Positions 53,820 to 62,880 of a stretch of DNA of 64,000 nt are shown in pieces; position 1 is the first letter of the stretch, and each line of letters begins with the position of its first letter. This DNA is from an uncultured Collinsella sp. (lineage in GTDB: Bacteria > Actinomycetota > Coriobacteriia > Coriobacteriales > Coriobacteriaceae), in the NCBI GenBank assembly GCA_900541035.1, contig UQIN01000009.1, forward strand, positions 1 through 64,000. The letters are read 5' to 3'. Below the pieces are notes generated by a model that was not told the DNA's origin, did not search any database, and saw only the letters and a program-made list of their open reading frames with translations. Made by a program: the position numbers and the translations under genes.

Positions 53820-55205
53820 ATGACGGATCAGGAAGCGCCCGAGCGCGCGCATGTGACGGCCGACGATATCGAGGCTGCCAACGACCTTATCGACTTTATC
53901 GAGGCATGCCCCAGCATGTTTCATACGGCGGCGACCATTATGGCCGAGCTCGACGAGGCGGGCTTTACCTACCTGCCCGAGAATGCGGCGTGGGACATAG
54001 AGCCGGGCGGGCGTTATTACACGCAGCGCAATACCTCGAGCGTCATCGCTTTTAAGGTGGGCGAAGACCTGGCCGCTACGTGGGGCGAGGACGGCGTTGC
54101 CGGCGACTATCATTTTCAACTCACAGCGTCACACAGCGATTCGCCGACGTTTAAGGTTAAGGCCGTGCCCGAGCTCGACGGCGCGGGCGAGACGCTGCGC
54201 CTGAACACCGAGGCCTACGGCGGCATGATCGACTACACCTGGTTCGATCGCCCGCTGGCGCTCGCGGGCCGCGTGTTGGTGCGCGAGGGTGACCGCATTG
54301 AGAGCCGCCTGCTTGCCACCGAGCGCGAGGTCGCTATTATCCCGAGCCTTGCCATCCATATGAACCGTGGCGTTAACGAGAGCTTTGCTCCCAGCCGAGC
54401 CGTCGACCTGTGCCCGCTCATCAGCGCCGGCGAGCTTAAGCAGGGTGACTTCGATGCCCTGATCGCCGAAGAGCTGGACGTTGAGCCCGAGCAGATTTTG
54501 GGCCGCGATCTGTTCCTGGTCAATCGTCAGGATGCGCGCATTTGGGGCTGGGCCGACGAGTTTATCTCGACGCCCAAGCTCGACGACCTGGCCTGCGCCT
54601 ACACCTCGCTGCAGGCATTTTTGGGTGCCGAGAATGCGCACGACGTTTCGGTCTTTTGCTGCTTTGATAACGAGGAGGTTGGCTCCGAGACCAAGCAGGG
54701 CGCCATGTCGACGTTTTTGGCCGACGCGCTGCGCCGCATCAACGGATCGCTGGGCTTTGACGACGAGTCGTACCACCGTGCGCTTGCCGCTTCGATGCTC
54801 GTGAGCTGCGACAACGCGCATGCCGTGCACCCCAACCACGCCGAGAAATGCGACGCCCGCAACCAGGTTGTGCTCAACGGCGGCATCGTCATCAAGGAGG
54901 CCGCCAACCAGCACTACTGCACCGACGCCTTTAGCCGCGCGGTGTTCCAGGCCATTTGCGATGACGCCGACGTGCCCACGCAGGCCTTCGCCAACAAGAG
55001 CGATATGGCCGGCGGTTCTACCCTGGGCAATCTGTCCAATATGCAGGCGAGCATGCATGCCGTGGACGTGGGCCTGCCGCAGCTTGCCATGCACTCGAGC
55101 TACGAGACCGGCGGCGTGCGCGACGTGATGTACGCTATCCGCGCCCTCACCGCCTTCTACGAGCGAAACCTAACCATCAACGGCGCCGAAAGTGTGGAGC
55201 TCTAA
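53820..55205 (+). CDS. M18-family aminopeptidase
   Basis: A 461-residue metallo-aminopeptidase of the aspartyl aminopeptidase family. Metal and catalytic residues lie in LTASHSDSPTFKVK, CFDNEEVGSETKQGA and, near the C terminus, LAMHSSYETGG. AAAGGGGAGA stands before the ATG at 53820; a longer frame starting upstream has no support. Cytoplasmic; involved in peptide breakdown. Repeat copy d begins at the stop codon and a terminator follows. Confidence 0.92.
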   Translation: MTDQEAPERAHVTADDIEAANDLIDFIEACPSMFHTAATIMAELDEAGFTYLPENAAWDIEPGGRYYTQRNTSSVIAFKVGEDLAATWGEDGVAGDYHFQLTASHSDSPTFKVKAVPELDGAGETLRLNTEAYGGMIDYTWFDRPLALAGRVLVREGDRIESRLLATEREVAIIPSLAIHMNRGVNESFAPSRAVDLCPLISAGELKQGDFDALIAEELDVEPEQILGRDLFLVNRQDARIWGWADEFISTPKLDDLACAYTSLQAFLGAENAHDVSVFCCFDNEEVGSETKQGAMSTFLADALRRINGSLGFDDESYHRALAASMLVSCDNAHAVHPNHAEKCDARNQVVLNGGIVIKEAANQHYCTDAFSRAVFQAICDDADVPTQAFANKSDMAGGSTLGNLSNMQASMHAVDVGLPQLAMHSSYETGGVRDVMYAIRALTAFYERNLTINGAESVEL

Positions 55206-55257
55206 AACCTGCCAAAAAGGGACAGGTTCATTTTGGCAGGTTCTATCTGGACGAATG
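55206..55257 (+). repeat. GACAGGTT hairpin repeat, copy d
   Basis: AACCTGCCAAAA and TTTTGGCAGGTT arms (12 bp) around AGGGACAGGTTCA, then CTATCTGGACGAATG. It starts right at the M18 peptidase stop. Confidence 0.75.
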
Positions 55258-55291
55258 CAAAGGGTGAAACCGAACTAGATCGGTGATACGT

Positions 55292-55327
55292 AGCCGCCGA
55301 GGTGCAGTATGCCTCGGCGGCTTTTTG
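55292..55327 (+). terminator. terminator of the M18 peptidase gene
   Basis: AGCCGCCGAGG (55292-55302) pairs perfectly with 55312-55322 around a 9-nt loop and is followed by TTTTTG. Confidence 0.9.
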
Positions 55328-55367
55328 TGTACAGAGTACGGCTACTGCTTATAAATGCTATACATGC

Positions 55368-55396
55368 TTTACGTATCTACCATAGAGTTTTATGAT
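55368..55396 (+). promoter_or_regulatory. promoter of the RelB-PIN module
   Basis: TTTACG (55368-55373) and TATGAT (55391-55396) are separated by 17 bp; the antitoxin ATG follows 25 nt later behind AAGGAGGGG. The region is AT-rich. Confidence 0.6.
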
Positions 55397-55421
55397 GATT
55401 TTAAAGTATTAAGGAGGGGTC

Positions 55422-55802
55422 ATGACCACAACAGCCGCTCAGATCAACGTGCGTCTCGATGCCGATCTTAAAAGGAGTGGGGACGCCGCTCTCTCCAGGG
55501 CCGGTATGACGCCGAGCCAAGCGGTGCGAGCGCTCTGGCAGCTTGCGGCGTCGCTGGCCGATCGCCCCGGCGCGCTCGAGGATATCCTGTTGCCCAGTCG
55601 TGCCCGGGCGGAACAGCGCGAGCGCGAAAAGGCCGCCAAACGTAAGCTCGAGCTCATGGATCAGGGGTCGAAGCTGTTCGCTGCCGCTTGCCGTGAGTCG
55701 GGAATCGATATGGTCAGGGCTCAGCCATCGGACGACGAAGAGCTCAAACGGAATGCCTACGCGGATCGCTATGGCGAGGAGATGAGCTGGCTCTATGAGT
55801 GA
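55422..55802 (+). CDS. RelB/DinJ-family antitoxin
   Basis: A 126-residue protein whose N terminus (AAQINVRLDADLKRSGDAAL, then SRAGMTPSQAVRALWQ) is the ribbon-helix-helix domain of RelB/DinJ antitoxins. A basic helical C-terminal tail (residues about 60-126) would wrap the toxin. The ATG follows AAGGAGG. It overlaps the PIN gene by 8 bp. Pairing RelB-type antitoxins with PIN toxins is known but not the classic RelE partnership. Confidence 0.85.
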   Translation: MTTTAAQINVRLDADLKRSGDAALSRAGMTPSQAVRALWQLAASLADRPGALEDILLPSRARAEQREREKAAKRKLELMDQGSKLFAAACRESGIDMVRAQPSDDEELKRNAYADRYGEEMSWLYE

Positions 55803-56286
55803 GACTCCAAAACGCATCTTGGTTGACACCAACGTGTGGCTCGATTACTTCATTCCTTCACGACGTGGTCGTTCGGTGGCGATTGAGTTTTTACGCGATG
55901 CATGCGCGGCGCAGGTGGATTTGCTGTATGCGGCGACATCGTCCAAAGACCTGTTCTATTTGATTTCAAGCGAACATAAGGCATGGTATCGGCGAGAGCA
56001 CGGTTCGCTTTCCCAGTATGCCGCTACGGCAGCGACTTCGCTTGCATGGGATTGTCTTAGCGTGCTGTCGCAGCTTGCCACGCCAGTGCCCTGTGACCTG
56101 AGCGATATATGGATGGCGAGTAGGCAGCGTGAGCTCCATAGCGATTACGAAGACGATTTAATCATTGCGGCAGCGATGCGCGCCCAAGCAGATTTACTGG
56201 TCACCAACGATGTCAAGCTCTGTTCGCATGCGCTCGTCGCAGCAATGAATGTCGAAAACGCAAAGAATTACTTAGCAACGCTCTAG
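55795..56286 (+). CDS. PIN-domain toxin (VapC-like ribonuclease)
   Basis: A 163-residue PIN domain: Asp11 in ILVDTNVWLDYF, central acidic residues in HSDYEDDLIIAAA and Asp in LVTNDVKL form the metal-binding cluster of a Mg-dependent RNase. It lies directly behind its antitoxin. Cleavage target (tRNA or rRNA) cannot be inferred. Confidence 0.86.
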   Translation: MSETPKRILVDTNVWLDYFIPSRRGRSVAIEFLRDACAAQVDLLYAATSSKDLFYLISSEHKAWYRREHGSLSQYAATAATSLAWDCLSVLSQLATPVPCDLSDIWMASRQRELHSDYEDDLIIAAAMRAQADLLVTNDVKLCSHALVAAMNVENAKNYLATL

Positions 56287-56357
56287 CAATTTGAAGATCC
56301 CGCAGGTCGAACAAAAGTCAGCGAGAGCCCGCCGTTTGCGCCAAGGTGCCGTGAAAT

Positions 56358-56464
56358 GAAAAGGCGCTGACCTTCTGGTCGCGCCTTTGAAATTGAACGG
56401 CAGATTGGCCAAACGGCGGGCTCGCAGCGTCGAGGGGTTCCGGCGTTTGGCAAAACGCCGGAAC
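56358..56464 (-). repeat. double-hairpin 3' element, copy 2 (after the hydroxyacid dehydrogenase gene)
   Basis: On the minus strand, 2 nt after the stop: hairpin GTTCCGGCGTTTT/AAACGCCGGAAC, linker with CAATCTGCCGTTCAATTTCA, then hairpin AAGGCGCGACCAGAAGGTCA with GCGCCTTTTC. Copy 1 at 16301-16407 has the same plan; base-pair changes in both stems are compensated (CCGG/CCGG versus ACGG/CCGT; AAGG/CCTT versus AGGG/CCCT). Confidence 0.72.
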
Positions 56465-56466
56465 AA

Positions 56467-57402
56467 TCAGTGTTCGATCCAGCAGCGAAGCGTCTCGCCC
56501 GCCTGTAGATGACGCAGATTCTCCGCGGCGATGTCGACCACGTTGTTGAGCGTAGCCTCCAGGTGGAACCAGCCGGAGACGTGCGGTGTGATGAGCATGT
56601 TGGGCGCATCCCACAGGGGGCTTGTCTCAGGCAGCGGCTCGGGGTCGGTGACGTCGACCGCGGCGCCGGCAAGATGTCCCGACTCCAGGGCGGCAACCAA
56701 GTCGTCAGCAACCACGAGGTCGCCGCGGCCGCCGTTGGCAAAGAAAGCGCCTGGTTTCATCGCGGCGAAGAATTCGGCGTTCGCCAGACCGCGGGTCTCG
56801 GGTGTGCTGGGCATAAAGGATGCGACGACGTCTGCCTCGGCCAGGCGCTCGGGCAGGGCGTGCATGCCGTCCATGTCCTCAAACACAATGGGGTAGACGA
56901 GCGGATGGCGCTTGATGCCGCGGACGTGCGCGCCCATGCTGCGGCAGAGCGTGGCGAAGTGGCCGCCGATATCGCCCGCGCCCAGCACCAGCACATTGGC
57001 GTTTTTGAGCGAGGTGACCGGCCCCAAATCCTCCCAGCGATGCTCGCGCTGCAAGTCGTGATAGCCGGGCAGGTGCTTCATCATAGACAGCACCATGGCA
57101 AACATGTGCTCGCTTACGGCCTGGCCGTAGGCGCCCACCGAGCAAGACAGTTTGGCGTCGGCCGGCACGGTCCCGGCGGCAAGGTAATCGTCATAGCCGG
57201 CGGTCTGCAATTGCAACAGCTGGAGATGTTCGCATGTCGTGAGCATGTCAGGGTCGATGTTGCCCAGGATCACGTCGGCGTTGGCGACCTGCTCGCGCGT
57301 GGCGGCGTCGGCACTCGTGTAGAAAAAGTTCTCGCCCGGAGCACTCGACTCAAGAATTGCGCGATGGCGGTCGTTGACGGGCAGCAAAACCAGGATGTTC
57401 AC
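56467..57402 (-). CDS. D-2-hydroxyacid dehydrogenase family protein
   Basis: A 311-residue NAD-dependent oxidoreductase. The Rossmann motif is LVLGAGDIGGH near residue 139; the catalytic Arg lies in NGGRGDLVV, the Glu in DVTDPEPLPE and the His in TPHVSGW. The substrate may be a D-2-hydroxy acid such as phenyllactate, glycerate or phosphoglycerate; no ACT domain is present, so it is not a classic SerA. Next to methionine aminopeptidase on the same strand, but separated by a repeat. Confidence 0.88.
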   Translation of the reverse strand: MNILVLLPVNDRHRAILESSAPGENFFYTSADAATREQVANADVILGNIDPDMLTTCEHLQLLQLQTAGYDDYLAAGTVPADAKLSCSVGAYGQAVSEHMFAMVLSMMKHLPGYHDLQREHRWEDLGPVTSLKNANVLVLGAGDIGGHFATLCRSMGAHVRGIKRHPLVYPIVFEDMDGMHALPERLAEADVVASFMPSTPETRGLANAEFFAAMKPGAFFANGGRGDLVVADDLVAALESGHLAGAAVDVTDPEPLPETSPLWDAPNMLITPHVSGWFHLEATLNNVVDIAAENLRHLQAGETLRCWIEH

Positions 57403-57421
57403 AAGCAGTCCTCTCCGCTCG

Positions 57422-57472
57422 ACCTGCCAAAAAGGGACAGGTTTATTGTTGGCAGGTTTTATCAGGCAAAAC
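57422..57472 (+). repeat. GACAGGTT hairpin repeat, copy e
   Basis: ACCTGCCAA and TTGGCAGGT arms around AAAGGGACAGGTTTATTG, then TTTATCAGGCAAAACG. It lies between two minus-strand genes. Confidence 0.7.
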
Positions 57473-57533
57473 GTTCAAATAAAAACGCCGGATGCAAGAC
57501 GAGCGTGCCCGTCAGCATCCGGCGCATCCACGG

Positions 57534-58421
57534 CTACCAGCTCAGCAGCTCGTAACCGTCCTCGGTCACCACAAGCTGTACCTCGCATTGGGCCGAGTCG
57601 CTGCCGTCCTTGGTGCGCACGCACCAGCCATCGCCCTTGCTGATCTTGATGTCGGGCGCTCCGGCATTGACCATGGGCTCGATGGTAAAGACCATGCCCG
57701 GAGCCATGATGGTGTCCACATCGGGTGCCTCGGTGGTAAAGCCCACAAACGGGTCCTCGTGGAACTCCTTACCGATGCCGTGTCCGCCGTACTCGCGCAC
57801 CACGCTAAAGCCGGCGTCCTCGACCGTCTTTTGCACGGCCTCGGCCATCACGGACAGTGGCAGCCATGGCTTGACGGCTGCCAGACCCGCCTCCACGCTG
57901 GCGCGGGTGACGTCGACCAGGCGCTGGCGCTCGGCCGAGACCTCGCCGATGCAGAACATGCGGCTCGAGTCGCTAAAGTAGCCGTCTAGGATCGTGGAGC
58001 AGTCCACGTTGATGATGTCGCCCTCGTGCAGCACGTCCGTATCACAGGGAATGCCGTGGCAGACGACGTCGTTGATCGAGGTGCACACGCTCTTTGGGTA
58101 GCCCTCGTAGTGGAGGTCGGCCGGTGTGCCACCGTGCTCGACGGTGTAGTCGTAGATCATCTGGTCGATCTGGTTGGTGGTCATGCCCGCGGCGATGTGC
58201 TCGCCTACGTAGTCGAGCACGCCCACGTTGATGGCGGCGGAGCGCTTGATGCCCTCGATGTCGGCGGGCGTCTTGTAGAGCGTGCGGGGCAGAACCTCCC
58301 AGCCCTCCTCCCACAGGCGCTCGAGGCGCTCGTCGAAGGCGCTGTGACATTTCTTATATTTTTTGCCGCTGCCGCACCAGCAAGCGTCGTTGCGGCCAGG
58401 AACGGGTCCGTTGTCAAACAT
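57534..58421 (-). CDS. map: methionine aminopeptidase type I with N-terminal SEC-C motif
   Basis: Removes the initiator methionine. The 295-residue protein begins with a zinc-binding SEC-C motif, RNDACWCGSGKKYKKCH, and then the pita-bread metallopeptidase with metal ligands in INVDCSTILDGYFSD, GHGIGKEFHEDP and FTIEPM. SEC-C-bearing MetAPs form a known subclass whose extra domain may contact the ribosome. The 65-bp palindrome copy 2 lies 53 nt upstream of its ATG. Confidence 0.94.
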   Translation of the reverse strand: MFDNGPVPGRNDACWCGSGKKYKKCHSAFDERLERLWEEGWEVLPRTLYKTPADIEGIKRSAAINVGVLDYVGEHIAAGMTTNQIDQMIYDYTVEHGGTPADLHYEGYPKSVCTSINDVVCHGIPCDTDVLHEGDIINVDCSTILDGYFSDSSRMFCIGEVSAERQRLVDVTRASVEAGLAAVKPWLPLSVMAEAVQKTVEDAGFSVVREYGGHGIGKEFHEDPFVGFTTEAPDVDTIMAPGMVFTIEPMVNAGAPDIKISKGDGWCVRTKDGSDSAQCEVQLVVTEDGYELLSW

Positions 58422-58474
58422 GGCTAACTTCCTTTCATTCGCAGCTAGTATAGCCCACCCACGCGTCCGTAAAA

Positions 58475-58539
58475 GTTGCGGTGATATAGTTCCGATTTAA
58501 GCGGTTTAACAGCACAAATAGGAACTATATCACCGCAAC
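58475..58539. repeat. 65-bp perfect-arm palindrome, copy 2 (upstream of map)
   Basis: GTTGCGGTGATATAGTTCC (58475-58493) and its exact reverse complement (58521-58539) flank a 27-bp centre. Same arms and same total length as copy 1 at 49966. Confidence 0.8.
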
Positions 58540-58581
58540 TGATGGGGCGGGATAGCGGGTACTAGCTGCTGCGTGGTTTTG

Positions 58582-59364
58582 CTAGTAGCTCACCTGGCAG
58601 GGAATGCCGAGGGCGCGCACGCGTGCGGCAATGGCATCGAGCACCTCGGGCGCTGCTTTGGCAAGGCCGGCGATCGGTGTCTCGCGCGCCACCGTGTAGA
58701 TGGTCGCCTCCTGCGGACGAATGCGCTCGAGTGCCGCGAGCCAAGGGCCAACGTACTCCTCGCCGGTATTGTCGAGAGGATTGCCCTGGTGTTCGCCGGT
58801 CAAAAACATCGTCTGGATAATGACGTGGCCGTTAAAGCTCGCGAACGTCTCGATCTGGTGCTCCACATCGTAGGGGCCAACGGGTTGATCGAGCAGCTGG
58901 ATAAATGCCGGGTCGACCGTATCGAGCTTGAGGATGTTGTCGTCGACCATCATGAGCGCGTCGTGTACCTGGGGACGGTCGGCGCGCGTGCCGTTGGAGA
59001 GCACGGCAATCTTGGTGTTTGGGGCAAGCTCGTCGCGCAGCGCGGCGGCGCCGGCGATGGCCTGCGGAAACTCCGGTGCGGCGGTGGGCTCGCCGTTGCC
59101 TGCGAAGGTGATCACATCGGGGAGCTCGCCCTCGGCTGCCATCTCGCACAGCTTTGCCTCGAGCGCGTCGAGTACCACGGTAGCTGTGTTGTACGGCTCG
59201 TGGCAGGGGCGCTCGGCGTTGAGGCCGTTTTCGCAGTAAATGCAGTCGAACGTGCAGATCTTGCCGCTGGCCGGCATCATGTTGACGCCGAGCGAGAGAC
59301 CAAGGCGACGGCTGCGAACGGGCCCAAAGATGGGGCTGGCATTCAAAAACGTAGACATAGGCAT
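58582..59364 (-). CDS. radical SAM protein, function unknown
   Basis: A 260-residue radical SAM enzyme with the cluster motif CTFDCIYC (Cys37, Cys41, Cys44) and a preceding FGPVRSRRLGLSLGVNMMPA segment. TFAGNGEPTAAPEF takes the place of the usual GGE motif. This pattern matches the small SPASM-less group related to MoaA/NifB-like wybutosine-type proteins (COG0731), with no assigned reaction. GAGGAG stands just before the ATG at 59364; a longer upstream frame is rejected. Confidence 0.86.
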   Translation of the reverse strand: MPMSTFLNASPIFGPVRSRRLGLSLGVNMMPASGKICTFDCIYCENGLNAERPCHEPYNTATVVLDALEAKLCEMAAEGELPDVITFAGNGEPTAAPEFPQAIAGAAALRDELAPNTKIAVLSNGTRADRPQVHDALMMVDDNILKLDTVDPAFIQLLDQPVGPYDVEHQIETFASFNGHVIIQTMFLTGEHQGNPLDNTGEEYVGPWLAALERIRPQEATIYTVARETPIAGLAKAAPEVLDAIAARVRALGIPCQVSY

Positions 59365-59583
59365 ATGCTCCTCAAGACAATTGTGCCTAAGCATAGCATC
59401 GGCTCCAAAGCAAGGTGCGGGCTCTTGCTTTACAAGTTTCGTTTTTTCACGTCGCTCATTATGCCGTGCCATGAAAAGCCTTGGGTCGGGTACAGTTAAT
59501 CTGTTAACAAGCTGTAAGGCAATGCGGGTCCATCTAGCCGTACTGACGTGCAACTGGATGGGCGTTGACGATGGGAACACAGT

Positions 59584-60381
59584 ATGGATTTTACGGTCGA
59601 GAATGCGGGCACTACGATCGCCTGCCGCGAGTATGCCGGCCCGGTTGTATCGTCCGATGCACCCGCCTTGGTGTGCGTGCACGGCGCCTGCGTCGACGGT
59701 GTCTTTTTTGACGGTATCGCCCGCGAGCTCGCCTGCGACTATCGCGTCATTGCCTACGACCGCCGCGGTTGCGGCGAGAGTGGCGACGCTGCAGACGGAC
59801 GCTACGACCTCGCCGCCCAAGCCGCCGACCTGCAAGCTGTTATCGAGCATATTGGCGCTCCGGTAAACGTGCTCGCGCACAGTGCCGGTACGCTGGTGGC
59901 CCTGGAGCTTCTCCGTGCAAACCCCGCCATAATCTCGCGTGCGATTCTGCATGAACCCGCCGTGACGGATGAGGGTGCCGGTCTGGGCGCGGCCCCGGTT
60001 TTGCTCGAGATGATCGCCGCAGGAAAGGTCTCCAGGGCATTACGGGCCTTCCTGGGCGCCATCGGCGATTCGGACCCTGAGGCCCCCAAGTTAACCGAGG
60101 CAGAAGCCAAGCATGCCCTGCGCAACGGCCGCAGTTTCATGGCGAACGAATACGGGATTACTATGACCTGCGTTCCCGATTGGGATAGCGTTCGCGCGTC
60201 GAAAACGGTGGCCGCCGTGCTTTTGGGCGAGCTTTCGATTGGCACGCCCCGCGAGGCGGGTACGAGGATGGCGGCTGAGCTTTTGGATTGCCCCCTCGTA
60301 ACGATTCCCGGCGCGCACAACGGCCTGCGCGATCGCCCGGCAGCGGCTGCCCAGACTGTCCGTGGCATCCTGGGGTTCTAG
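59584..60381 (+). CDS. alpha/beta-fold hydrolase
   Basis: A 265-residue hydrolase with oxyanion segment VCVHGACVDG, strand YRVIAYDRRGCGES, nucleophile Ser100 in VLAHSAGT (Ala in place of the first Gly of GxSxG) and His in IPGAHNGL. An acid near DW/CP residues 195-205 could complete the triad. Esterase, lipase or C-C hydrolase are all possible. Confidence 0.85.
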   Translation: MDFTVENAGTTIACREYAGPVVSSDAPALVCVHGACVDGVFFDGIARELACDYRVIAYDRRGCGESGDAADGRYDLAAQAADLQAVIEHIGAPVNVLAHSAGTLVALELLRANPAIISRAILHEPAVTDEGAGLGAAPVLLEMIAAGKVSRALRAFLGAIGDSDPEAPKLTEAEAKHALRNGRSFMANEYGITMTCVPDWDSVRASKTVAAVLLGELSIGTPREAGTRMAAELLDCPLVTIPGAHNGLRDRPAAAAQTVRGILGF

Positions 60382-60594
60382 CAGCTGCAAAAAAAAACAA
60401 AACAGGCTTCATCCGCAAACGTTTCGGCCGTGTTAACAAACGTGCTCAAAACCTCACGCCTGCGGCTTCAATCGCGCCGTCTGCCAACTCATAAAAATGT
60501 AACAGCATTCACGTGCCTACCTGCATCGACAAGGTGTTACCCTTGTAACATTTGGAACCCACCGCTCCATGCGAAACTATCGAAAGGGCCCCGT

Positions 60595-62475
60595 ATGCTC
60601 AATAATCACGAGGTCAATCTAACCGACGAGGAGGCTGCCGCCGAGGTCGCCCGTGTCGCAAGGACCTACCCCGTGGTACGTTTGCTGTCGGCCGATCAGA
60701 TTAAGAGCGAGCCTAACTGCCTGCTCGCCGGCGATCGCTGCCCTTGTCTGCGTCAGTCGAGTCTTGAGGCCTTGACAGATTCCGATGAGGTGTCGGAGCA
60801 ACTGCTCAACGATGGTGTTGAGTACCGCGCCCGTCTGCGCCCTCTAAAGGTCGAGGGCGAGCCTCATGTCTTGCTGATGGTGCGTCCGATCGATGGGCAA
60901 GAGGCTGCAGAAGAGGACCTTGTCTACACCGACGTGCTGACGAATGTGCGCAATCGCCGATATTACGAAGAAAAGCTCCGTAGCGCCCGCATGAAGGCCG
61001 GTGTTGCGATGATCGACCTTGATGATTTTAGGGTCTTCAACGATACGTGTGGCCGCCATGCCGGCGACCTTGCGCTCGGTGCTGTGGCAACAGCCATACG
61101 CAGCGGTATTCGTTCGACTGACGAACTTGTGCGCTATGGCTGCGACAAGTTTGTAGCTGTCATGCCCAATATTCCCTCCGATGACTTTGCCCGTCGTCTG
61201 CGTCAGGTGTCCGATGCCGTTCGTTCCACGATTATTCCGGGCCATGAGTACGTGAGCTTGACGGCATGTGTTGGTGGCGTTCGCATTCATGGCGAGACGG
61301 TCGATGAGGGCGTTGGCCGCGCTGTCCAGTTACTGAGCCGCGCTAAGGCAAAAGCCGGTACGGTCGTGACCGATGCCGATTCCATCGAGGCCTTCCAAAG
61401 CGAAAAGCCTTTGGTACTTATTGTCGATGACTCCGAGATGAACCGAGTCATTCTCAGCGAGATGCTCAAGGACGAGTATTGCATCCTCGAGGCCGACAAC
61501 GGTCGTACGGCGCTCGACATGGTCGACCGCTATGGTGATGAGTTGTCGCTCGTGCTGCTGGATATTGTCATACCGGGCATAAGCGGCTTTGAGGTGCTGG
61601 CCGGTCTGTCGCGCCGATCGGTTAGTGACAATCTGCCTGTCATCATGATTTCGAGCGAAGATTCCGATGATATGGTTCTGCGCGCGTACGAGCTGGGCGC
61701 CTCGGACTATATCAACCGCCTGTTTGACTCCCGTGTCGTGCGCCGCCGTGTAAGCAACACCATCCGCCTATACGCCAAACAGCGCCGTCTGACGAGCCTG
61801 CTGTCCCAGCAGTACAACGAGCGTGTCAAGAACAGTCGCATGCTCATCGACATCATGGCTGGCGTCATGGAGCTTCGCAACGGCGAGAGCGGCAGGCACG
61901 TTACGAACATCGAAAAGCTGACCGAGCTGCTGCTTGGCTGTCTGGTCCAGCGTAGCGACACCATTTCCCTTGACAATGAGGAGCGCTCCACGATTGCCCT
62001 GGCTTCGGCGCTGCACGATATCGGCAAGATGTCGATTGACGATGCGATTCTCAACAAACCCGGGCGCCTTACGTCCGAGGAGTTCGAGATTATGAAGACG
62101 CATACCACGATCGGCGCCGACATGCTGCTTGAGCTGGGTAGCCATCACGCCGGCAATGCGCTTATGGAATATGCGTACCAGATTGCGCGTTGGCATCACG
62201 AGCGCTGGGACGGCAAGGGTTATCCCGATGGCCTTAAGGGCGACGAAATTCCCATTGCCGCACAGGTGGTTTCGGTGGCCGACGTGTACGATGCTCTGAC
62301 GAGCGTGCGCGTGTACAAGGACGCTATCCCGCACAAGGAGGCAATTCAGATGATCCTGGACGGTAAGTGCGGCACCTTTAACCCGCTGCTGCTCGATTGT
62401 CTGCTTGAGGTGCAAGACCAAATTGCCGAGACGTTGGCACGCCCCGCCGACGTCGTTCAGTTTCCCACGATTTAG
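60595..62475 (+). CDS. degenerate GGDEF - receiver - HD-GYP signalling protein
   Basis: A 626-residue protein in three parts. Residues about 115-265 form a GGDEF domain with D-L-D-D-F at the metal site but GCDKF (182-186) in place of GGDEF, so cyclase activity is doubtful. Residues about 275-400 form a receiver domain with phospho-acceptor Asp323 (LVLLDIVIPG), though the conserved Lys is Arg in YINRLF. Residues about 420-610 form an HD-GYP phosphodiesterase domain with His474-Asp475 and GYP at 542-544, all intact. It probably hydrolyses c-di-GMP under phosphorelay control. CGAAAGGG precedes the ATG; the HPt gene follows by 23 bp. Confidence 0.88.
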   Translation: MLNNHEVNLTDEEAAAEVARVARTYPVVRLLSADQIKSEPNCLLAGDRCPCLRQSSLEALTDSDEVSEQLLNDGVEYRARLRPLKVEGEPHVLLMVRPIDGQEAAEEDLVYTDVLTNVRNRRYYEEKLRSARMKAGVAMIDLDDFRVFNDTCGRHAGDLALGAVATAIRSGIRSTDELVRYGCDKFVAVMPNIPSDDFARRLRQVSDAVRSTIIPGHEYVSLTACVGGVRIHGETVDEGVGRAVQLLSRAKAKAGTVVTDADSIEAFQSEKPLVLIVDDSEMNRVILSEMLKDEYCILEADNGRTALDMVDRYGDELSLVLLDIVIPGISGFEVLAGLSRRSVSDNLPVIMISSEDSDDMVLRAYELGASDYINRLFDSRVVRRRVSNTIRLYAKQRRLTSLLSQQYNERVKNSRMLIDIMAGVMELRNGESGRHVTNIEKLTELLLGCLVQRSDTISLDNEERSTIALASALHDIGKMSIDDAILNKPGRLTSEEFEIMKTHTTIGADMLLELGSHHAGNALMEYAYQIARWHHERWDGKGYPDGLKGDEIPIAAQVVSVADVYDALTSVRVYKDAIPHKEAIQMILDGKCGTFNPLLLDCLLEVQDQIAETLARPADVVQFPTI

Positions 62476-62498
62476 TTTGACCAAAGGAGTTTTAATCC

Positions 62499-62855
62499 AT
62501 GATTTCCATGCGTGAGGCGTATGAGAAGATTGGCGCCAATTATGATGACGCGTGCGCTCGGCTGATGGGCGAGGAGATGCTTAGCCGCTTTGCCCTCAAG
62601 TTTTTGGATGACGAGAGCATGGACAAGCTGGAGGCCGCCATGGCGGCGGGAGACGCCGAAGGTGCGTTTATGGCAGCGCACACGCTCAAGGGCGTGAGCC
62701 AGAACCTGGGATTCGATAATTTGTATGAGCCGGCGGTCGTGGTGACCGAGGCGCTGCGCGGTGCCGATACCGTTGACGGCGCTCGCGAGGGAATGCATGC
62801 GCTGCAGCAGCAATATGCGGCAACGATGTCGGCCCTGCGCGAGGCGGCCGAATAA
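62499..62855 (+). CDS. HPt (histidine phosphotransfer) domain protein
   Basis: A 118-residue four-helix HPt protein with phospho-accepting His61 in AAHTLKGVSQNLGF, the family signature. AAAGGAG stands before the ATG. Encoded right after the HD-GYP/receiver protein, it most likely exchanges phosphate with that receiver; the histidine kinase is not in the window. Confidence 0.9.
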   Translation: MISMREAYEKIGANYDDACARLMGEEMLSRFALKFLDDESMDKLEAAMAAGDAEGAFMAAHTLKGVSQNLGFDNLYEPAVVVTEALRGADTVDGAREGMHALQQQYAATMSALREAAE

Positions 62856-62880
62856 GAGCTTGCGGGCCTTGGGCTGTGTG

